Positions 60,229 to 64,000 of a stretch of DNA of 64,000 nucleotides are shown in pieces. Positions within the stretch are counted from its first letter, which is position 1; each line of letters starts with the position of its first letter. The stretch comes from G963665925 sp963665925 (GTDB lineage Bacteria; Bacillota; Clostridia; Peptostreptococcales; Acidaminobacteraceae). The notes below the pieces were generated by a model that had not been told where the DNA came from, ran no database searches, and was given only the letters and a program-made list of their open reading frames with translations. The DNA lies in assembly GCA_963665925.1 (NCBI GenBank), contig OY762511.1:1302001-1366000 (forward strand). Direction: 5' to 3'. A program made the translations under genes and the position numbers.

Positions 60229-60257
60229 TTTACAGCCTGGGGCATTTGTGTTATTAT
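60229..60257 (+). promoter_or_regulatory. Promoter of the tRNA-Lys gene
   Basis: TTTACA at 60229-60234, an exact 17-base spacer, and TATTAT at 60252-60257, about 30 bases upstream of the tRNA. Confidence 0.75.
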
Positions 60258-60287
60258 CTTTCTTGTGCCGCATGAAGGCATTGATAT

Positions 60288-60363
60288 GACCCATTAGCTC
60301 AGTCGGTAGAGCACCTGACTTTTAATCAGGGTGTCCCGCGTTCGAGTCGCGGATGGGTCACCA
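60288..60363 (+). tRNA. tRNA-Lys (anticodon TTT)
   Basis: 76 bases with encoded CCA. The acceptor stem is GACCCAT/ATGGGTC, and the anticodon arm is CCTGA-CTTTTAA-TCAGG with anticodon TTT. The T arm is CCGCG-TTCGAGT-CGCGG, and the D arm is GCTC-AGTCGGTA-GAGC. All stems pair. Confidence 0.97.
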
Positions 60364-60366
60364 ATC

Positions 60367-60401
60367 AAGCGACTCATTTCCTTTGGAAGTGAGTCGCTTT
60401 T
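60367..60401 (+). terminator. Terminator of tRNA-Lys
   Basis: A 15-bp stem (60367-60381 with 60385-60399, one mismatch) with a three-base loop, then T residues, only three bases after CCA. Confidence 0.9.
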
Positions 60402-60422
60402 ATCGTGAAAGCAAAGAACTGC

Positions 60423-60525
60423 ACAAGAAAATGAAAGGCATCAATCATCCGTGCTTGCACGAGGGATTGATGTCTTTTGTTTTCTTGTATAGGACGCGCC
60501 AGCGTCCTGGACAACCGGAGGTTGT
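60423..60525. repeat. Three consecutive hairpins downstream of tRNA-Lys
   Basis: Hairpin 1 (60423-60488) is a nearly fully paired 66-base stem. The outer 24 bp have only three wobble-type differences, then CC/GG and GTGC/GCAC at the tip. Hairpin 2 is AGGACGC/GCGTCCT (60491-60508). Hairpin 3 is ACAACC/GGTTGT (60511-60525). No coding frame is convincing. It may be a small RNA, a folded repeat or a former insertion near the tRNA end. Confidence 0.6.
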
Positions 60526-60663
60526 ACAGGCAGTTTGTATAGGGTCCCATGAACTTATCAAAGAGAGGTTTTATTTATTCACTTAAAACCTGTATAATAT
60601 GGTGGAGTGTGTAGAATCGAAGCGGTCGTGGTCCGCTTTTGAAACAATAGAAGGAGAAATATA

Positions 60664-61320
60664 ATGAGAAGAAGAAGAAAACCCGGATCAAAGGAAAAGC
60701 TGCTGAGTCATATTGAATATGTCACAGACAAGCCACAGGCGTTTAAAGGAAAGTGGAAGAGTGACTGGTTCAAGAATGACAACCCAATCCATCTTGAGCT
60801 TGGAGCCGGACGTGCTGCCTTTTCAGTCAAGCTGGCGCAGAAGCATCCGGAACTCAATTTCATAGCGGTTGAACTCAAGGAAGAGGTGATTCTTCCAGGT
60901 GTCGAGTCCGCAAAAGAGCTAGGACTTGAGAACATTGCCTTTGTTTGGGTAAACATCATGAATATACATGAAATATTTGAAAGTGATGAGATTGCACATA
61001 TTTATCTGAATTTCTCGGATCCATGGCCAAAGAAGCGTCATTTCAAACGCCGTCTGACTTACCGCGGATTCCTGAAAAAGTATGCTGAAATCCTTGAGGA
61101 TAAGGGCTGGGTGGAGTTTAAGACCGACAGCGATACCCTTTTCGAGTTCACACTGAATGAGTGTGCAGAGCTGGGCCTTCCAATGAAGGATATTGGCCTT
61201 GACCTGCATGAAAGAAATTCACTGGATGAAATCATAACGACAGATTATGAAGACAAGTATATTGCACAGGGCAAAAGAATTTTCAGAATGCTCTTCGGAC
61301 TGGATCCTCTAAAGAAATAG
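60664..61320 (+). CDS. trmB: tRNA (guanine-N7-)-methyltransferase
   Basis: A 218-residue enzyme that methylates G46 of tRNAs with SAM. The SAM-binding motif is HLELGAGRAAFSVKLA (about 42-58), then FIAVELKEE. The signature is YLNFSDPWPKKRHFKRRLTY (about 114-133), and the late part is EFKTDSDTLFEFTL. Length is normal. AAGGAG precedes ATG 60664. It heads a run trmB-cls-lspA on the plus strand with gaps of 33 and 53 bases, perhaps one transcript. A TATAAT box lies about 65 bases upstream. Confidence 0.97.
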   Translation: MRRRRKPGSKEKLLSHIEYVTDKPQAFKGKWKSDWFKNDNPIHLELGAGRAAFSVKLAQKHPELNFIAVELKEEVILPGVESAKELGLENIAFVWVNIMNIHEIFESDEIAHIYLNFSDPWPKKRHFKRRLTYRGFLKKYAEILEDKGWVEFKTDSDTLFEFTLNECAELGLPMKDIGLDLHERNSLDEIITTDYEDKYIAQGKRIFRMLFGLDPLKK

Positions 61321-61353
61321 GAGGACGTCCTTCTTCGTAAGTGAGGTGGAAAC

Positions 61354-62910
61354 ATGGGTAAATGGATTCGGCGCTTCATATATATACTTCTTGTTGTAGA
61401 AATTGTATTTGCATTTTCCGGGGCTTATGAGAAGCTGCTGGAAATGCACGTTATCTCTACGTTTTCATGGGAAGGGTTCAGGCTGTTTCTCAGCTGGTTC
61501 TTTGCCGTTTACATCTTCCTGCTGATGCTGCTTGTTTTCTTTGAAAACAAAAATCCGAGCAAGATGATCGCATGGCTCATCGTGCTTGCGGTACTTCCCG
61601 GCGTCGGATTCGTATTCTATATTCTGTTTGGCAGAAACATAGGAAAGCGAAGACGCTCAATCAAGAAGAAGGAAGCCTATGACAACCGGATGGTTTATGC
61701 TGCACGCATTCAGCAGGATATCATGCAGTACATCACCTACTTTAATGAAATGAATACGCCTGTGGCCAACAGGCTTTCCAAACTGCTCCTGAAGAATGCA
61801 GACGCACCATTTCTCATCAATAACAGGGTGGATATTCTAACCGATGGGGACGAGACATTTTCGAAGATTCTCTATGCCTTGGAATCGGCAGAAGAACACA
61901 TCCATTTGGAGTACTACATTATCCGCGATGATCGGATTGGTAAGGAAATCAAGAATGTCCTGATGCGTAAGGCCCATGCCGGACTGAAGGTTCGTCTCAT
62001 ATATGACAGCGTTGGCTGTTGGAAGCTGAGCACCAAATATCTCAACGACCTCAAGGAAGCCGGTGTGGAAATACATCCCTTCTTTCCGGTTGCAATGCCG
62101 ATTCTTTCGCGTGAGCTGAACTACCGCAACCACAGAAAAATCATTGTTGTAGATGGAAAGGTGGGCTTTGTCGGGGGTCTGAATATTGGGGATGAGTACC
62201 TTGGAAGAGATGAGTCCATCGGATTTTGGCGCGATACCCATATGGTCATATGGGGTGAGGCGGTCTATGGGCTTCAAAATACATTTGTTAATGACTGGAA
62301 TTATGTTTCCAAGCAGTCCATCAACTGCGATGCCCTCTTTCCTAAGCAGGACCACCAAGGCGATACGATTGTCCAGATCGCGACCAGTGGCCCGGATTCG
62401 CGGTGGCATGCCATTGAGCAGGCGTATTTCACCATGATTTCATCGGCGAAAAGTCGGATTTACATTACCACGCCTTACCTGGTGCCTGATGAGAGCATTA
62501 TGGATGCCCTCAAAGCGGCGGCTTTAAGCGGCGTTGATGTGCGTATTATCATTCCGGCCAAGCCAGACCATTTTCTCGTGTACTGGGCTACACAGGATAA
62601 TGTTGAGTCTCTACTCGAAGCAGGTGTCAGGGTTTATGCTTATGAAAAAGGTTTTGTCCATGCAAAGTTGATTGTTGTGGACTCGGAAATATCCACAGTG
62701 GGAACTGCCAATATGGATGTACGAAGCTTCCGAATCAATTTTGAAGTGAATGCATTCGTCTACGATGTCGATGTGGCCAAACGCCTTGAAGATGATTTCT
62801 TTAACGACTTGAAAAATTGCAGGGAAATTGAGCTGGAAGCGCATCAGGCCCGAGGGCTTGGACGCAGATTCCTGGAATCTCTAGGAAGGTTGGTTTCTCC
62901 TCTGCAATAA
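61354..62910 (+). CDS. cls: Cardiolipin synthase
   Basis: A 518-residue membrane enzyme that condenses two phosphatidylglycerol molecules to cardiolipin. Two N-terminal membrane helices (about 8-25 and 40-62) and a third short one with MIAWLIVLAVLPGVGFVFYI are followed by two phospholipase-D HKD motifs: NHRKIIVVDGKVGFVGG (about 260) and VHAKLIVVDSEISTVGTANMD (about 440). This is the standard bacterial Cls layout and length. GAGGTGG precedes the ATG. It lies between trmB and lspA. Confidence 0.97.
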   Translation: MGKWIRRFIYILLVVEIVFAFSGAYEKLLEMHVISTFSWEGFRLFLSWFFAVYIFLLMLLVFFENKNPSKMIAWLIVLAVLPGVGFVFYILFGRNIGKRRRSIKKKEAYDNRMVYAARIQQDIMQYITYFNEMNTPVANRLSKLLLKNADAPFLINNRVDILTDGDETFSKILYALESAEEHIHLEYYIIRDDRIGKEIKNVLMRKAHAGLKVRLIYDSVGCWKLSTKYLNDLKEAGVEIHPFFPVAMPILSRELNYRNHRKIIVVDGKVGFVGGLNIGDEYLGRDESIGFWRDTHMVIWGEAVYGLQNTFVNDWNYVSKQSINCDALFPKQDHQGDTIVQIATSGPDSRWHAIEQAYFTMISSAKSRIYITTPYLVPDESIMDALKAAALSGVDVRIIIPAKPDHFLVYWATQDNVESLLEAGVRVYAYEKGFVHAKLIVVDSEISTVGTANMDVRSFRINFEVNAFVYDVDVAKRLEDDFFNDLKNCREIELEAHQARGLGRRFLESLGRLVSPLQ

Positions 62911-62963
62911 TGGTATGATATAGAGGTGTTCTTAAAGCTTAGAATGACTCTGGAGGAAATTAA

Positions 62964-63428
62964 ATGATATATTGGATATTGATACTCATAATGATTGTTA
63001 TTGACCAGGGCGCTAAGTATTGGGCGCTGAATGCACTGAAGCCGGTTGGGTCGATTCCGCTGATTAAGGATGTATTCCATCTGACCTTTGCAAGAAACAC
63101 GGGCGCGGCGTTCAGTATGCTGAGGGGGAAACAGTTCTTTCTCGTTCTCCTGACTTCGGTTGTGATTATTGGACTGCTGGTCCTTATGGCCAAATCAGTG
63201 AGAACAGGCGGTAACAAATATATGACCCTATCTCTTGCCATGATAGCCGGCGGGGCGATTGGCAACCTCATTGACCGTATCCGTCTGGATTACGTTGTCG
63301 ACTATTTGGATTTCACTTTGATCAATTTCCCTATCTTCAATGCAGCAGATGTCTTCATTGTTGTAGGGACAGGACTCCTGGCCCTTCTGGTGATTGTTTT
63401 CAATATGGAAATGCCTTCGCTCTGGTAA
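62964..63428 (+). CDS. lspA: Signal peptidase II (prolipoprotein)
   Basis: A 154-residue, four-helix membrane aspartyl protease that cleaves signal peptides at the lipobox of diacylated prolipoproteins. The conserved FARNTGAAFSML, GGAIGNLIDRIR (first catalytic Asp region), VVDYLDF, and FNAADVFIVVG (second catalytic Asp) are all present. GGAGG precedes the ATG. It would process the three lipoproteins encoded in this window. A terminator follows. Confidence 0.97.
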   Translation: MIYWILILIMIVIDQGAKYWALNALKPVGSIPLIKDVFHLTFARNTGAAFSMLRGKQFFLVLLTSVVIIGLLVLMAKSVRTGGNKYMTLSLAMIAGGAIGNLIDRIRLDYVVDYLDFTLINFPIFNAADVFIVVGTGLLALLVIVFNMEMPSLW

Positions 63429-63443
63429 GTGAATGAAAGACAA

Positions 63444-63500
63444 AAGGACCGACGAACAGATAACTTCCCGAAAGAAGGTTCAGTTCATCGGTCCTATTTT
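63444..63500. terminator. Terminator between lspA and the aminotransferase gene
   Basis: AAAGGACCGACGAAC pairs with GTTCATCGGTCCT (one wobble) with a long loop. ATTTTT follows on the plus strand and AAAA precedes it, so it may serve both convergent genes. Confidence 0.83.
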
Positions 63501-63580
63501 TATACTTGAAATCATACACGTGCTTTTTAGAAACCGTGGTTTACCACTTGTGACAGCAATTCAGAATCTAGGTCAGAAAG

Positions 63581-64000
63581 CTAGATTTCACCTAGGGCCT
63601 CGAGGGCCTTCTTGATAATGGATGGCGCGTTTGCACACTTTTCTTCCGAAACAGCACATGGTGCAAAGCGAACCCCTTTTGCAAGTGCAACCAGATACAG
63701 GTTGTCCTTTTTAATTTCCTCAGCAACGGCCTGCGGATCTTTACAAGGTACAGAGATGAAGAAGCCTGATTTGAATGGGCAGGTTTTTAGGTCTATGGCC
63801 TTTGCAGCATCCATAAAAGCCTTGGAACGTGTATCCAGAAGGGCTCTGAATGCATCGCGCTCTGCATCGACTTGCTCAAGCAGAGCCTTGTCTTCGAAAA
63901 TGTCTGAAAGCGTACGCATGGCAGCGCGCGTGCCATTTGACCATGCAGCGCGGTTGGAGAAGCTGCAGACCGCTTGGAATTCTTCGGCGATTTCTTCTGT
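63581..64000 (-). CDS. Class I/II aminotransferase, C-terminal fragment (gene truncated by window end)
   Basis: The last 139 residues of a PLP enzyme; the frame stays open to base 64000, so the start is outside the window. Recognisable C-terminal parts are VCSFSNRAAWSNGTRAAMRTL, where the conserved Arg before the end helps bind the substrate carboxylate, and FKSGFFISVPCKDPQAVAEEIKKDNLYLVALAKGVRFAPCAVSEEKC. The pattern matches aspartate/aromatic-type aminotransferases of Clostridia. The PLP-binding Lys lies outside the visible part, so substrate class cannot be stated. It converges on lspA. Confidence 0.85.
   Translation of the reverse strand, partial: TEEIAEEFQAVCSFSNRAAWSNGTRAAMRTLSDIFEDKALLEQVDAERDAFRALLDTRSKAFMDAAKAIDLKTCPFKSGFFISVPCKDPQAVAEEIKKDNLYLVALAKGVRFAPCAVSEEKCANAPSIIKKALEALGEI

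Noticed and set aside
60353..60586. Plus-strand frame of 77 codons starting inside tRNA-Lys
   Set aside because: It overlaps the tRNA, its terminator and the triple hairpin; clearly not coding.
60288..60660. Genomic island or prophage attachment at tRNA-Lys
   Set aside because: No integrase, no repeated tRNA 3' end, and housekeeping genes on both sides.

Overview
The window looks like a chromosomal stretch from a motile, anaerobic, low-to-moderate GC Firmicute of the class Clostridia. The signs are a Tyr T-box leader before tyrS, pyruvate:ferredoxin oxidoreductase with a strong promoter, an Rnf/Nqr-type ion-pumping operon, TTG and GTG starts behind strong AGGAGG sites, and many hairpin-plus-T-run terminators. 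There is no phage, plasmid, CRISPR array or recognisable transposase. The window opens inside a diguanylate cyclase gene and ends inside an aminotransferase gene. A more precise taxon cannot be fixed from the sequence alone.

Layout. 0-4.2 kb: GGDEF fragment, a TetR-regulated ABC exporter with a matched pair of operator palindromes, and a DUF554 membrane protein. 4.3-9.4 kb (minus strand): a chemoreceptor, then alkaline phosphatase plus a YibE/F membrane protein behind a four-repeat Pho-box-like array. 9.5-12 kb: an acetyltransferase, then a compact operon DUF503-yjbQ-cblT-cblS that looks like alpha-ribazole (cobalamin lower ligand) salvage. 12-20 kb: an HD-GYP protein with an altered HD motif, T-box-tyrS, two unknown proteins, and proBA. 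20-25 kb: an operon of PilZ protein, lipoprotein, response regulator, histidine kinase and a DUF3298 lipoprotein. 25.6-30.4 kb: lytic transglycosylase, peptidoglycan-binding protein, and a Cas4-like nuclease/XPD-like helicase fusion.

30.5-34.8 kb is the most unusual protein-coding part. Two GT-A-type proteins sharing a TRGED motif flank a GT4 glycosyltransferase, and the last of them carries a C-terminal cyclic-nucleotide-binding-type domain. 34.9-40.4 kb (minus): PepV dipeptidase and an nqrBCDEF-like operon with no nqrA or rnfC beside it. 40.5-43.8 kb: methyltransferase, YaaA, a small membrane protein, and a DUF5610-like protein. 44-50 kb: nifJ-type PFOR, a second DUF3298 lipoprotein, and an SRPBCC protein. 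50-55 kb: DJ-1/PfpI-like protein, truA, MATE exporter plus MarR with a paired operator, and a beta-CASP ribonuclease-like protein. 55.4-64 kb: nitroreductase, YkuD L,D-transpeptidase, a SH3/glycoside-hydrolase-like protein, pyrE with a PyrR-site-like leader, tRNA-Lys, trmB, cls, lspA and the aminotransferase fragment.

Common threads are cyclic-di-GMP and signalling proteins (GGDEF, HD-GYP, PilZ), envelope assembly and remodelling (transglycosylase, transpeptidase, Cls, LspA, glycosyltransferases), and fermentative energy metabolism (PFOR, ion pump). Several non-coding structures are not explained by the genes. They are a dispersed hairpin-plus-motif repeat (near 19.9 and 49.9 kb), a triple hairpin after the tRNA (60.4 kb), a leader that buries a ribosome binding site (16.0 kb), and a 101-nt hairpin near 42.8 kb.
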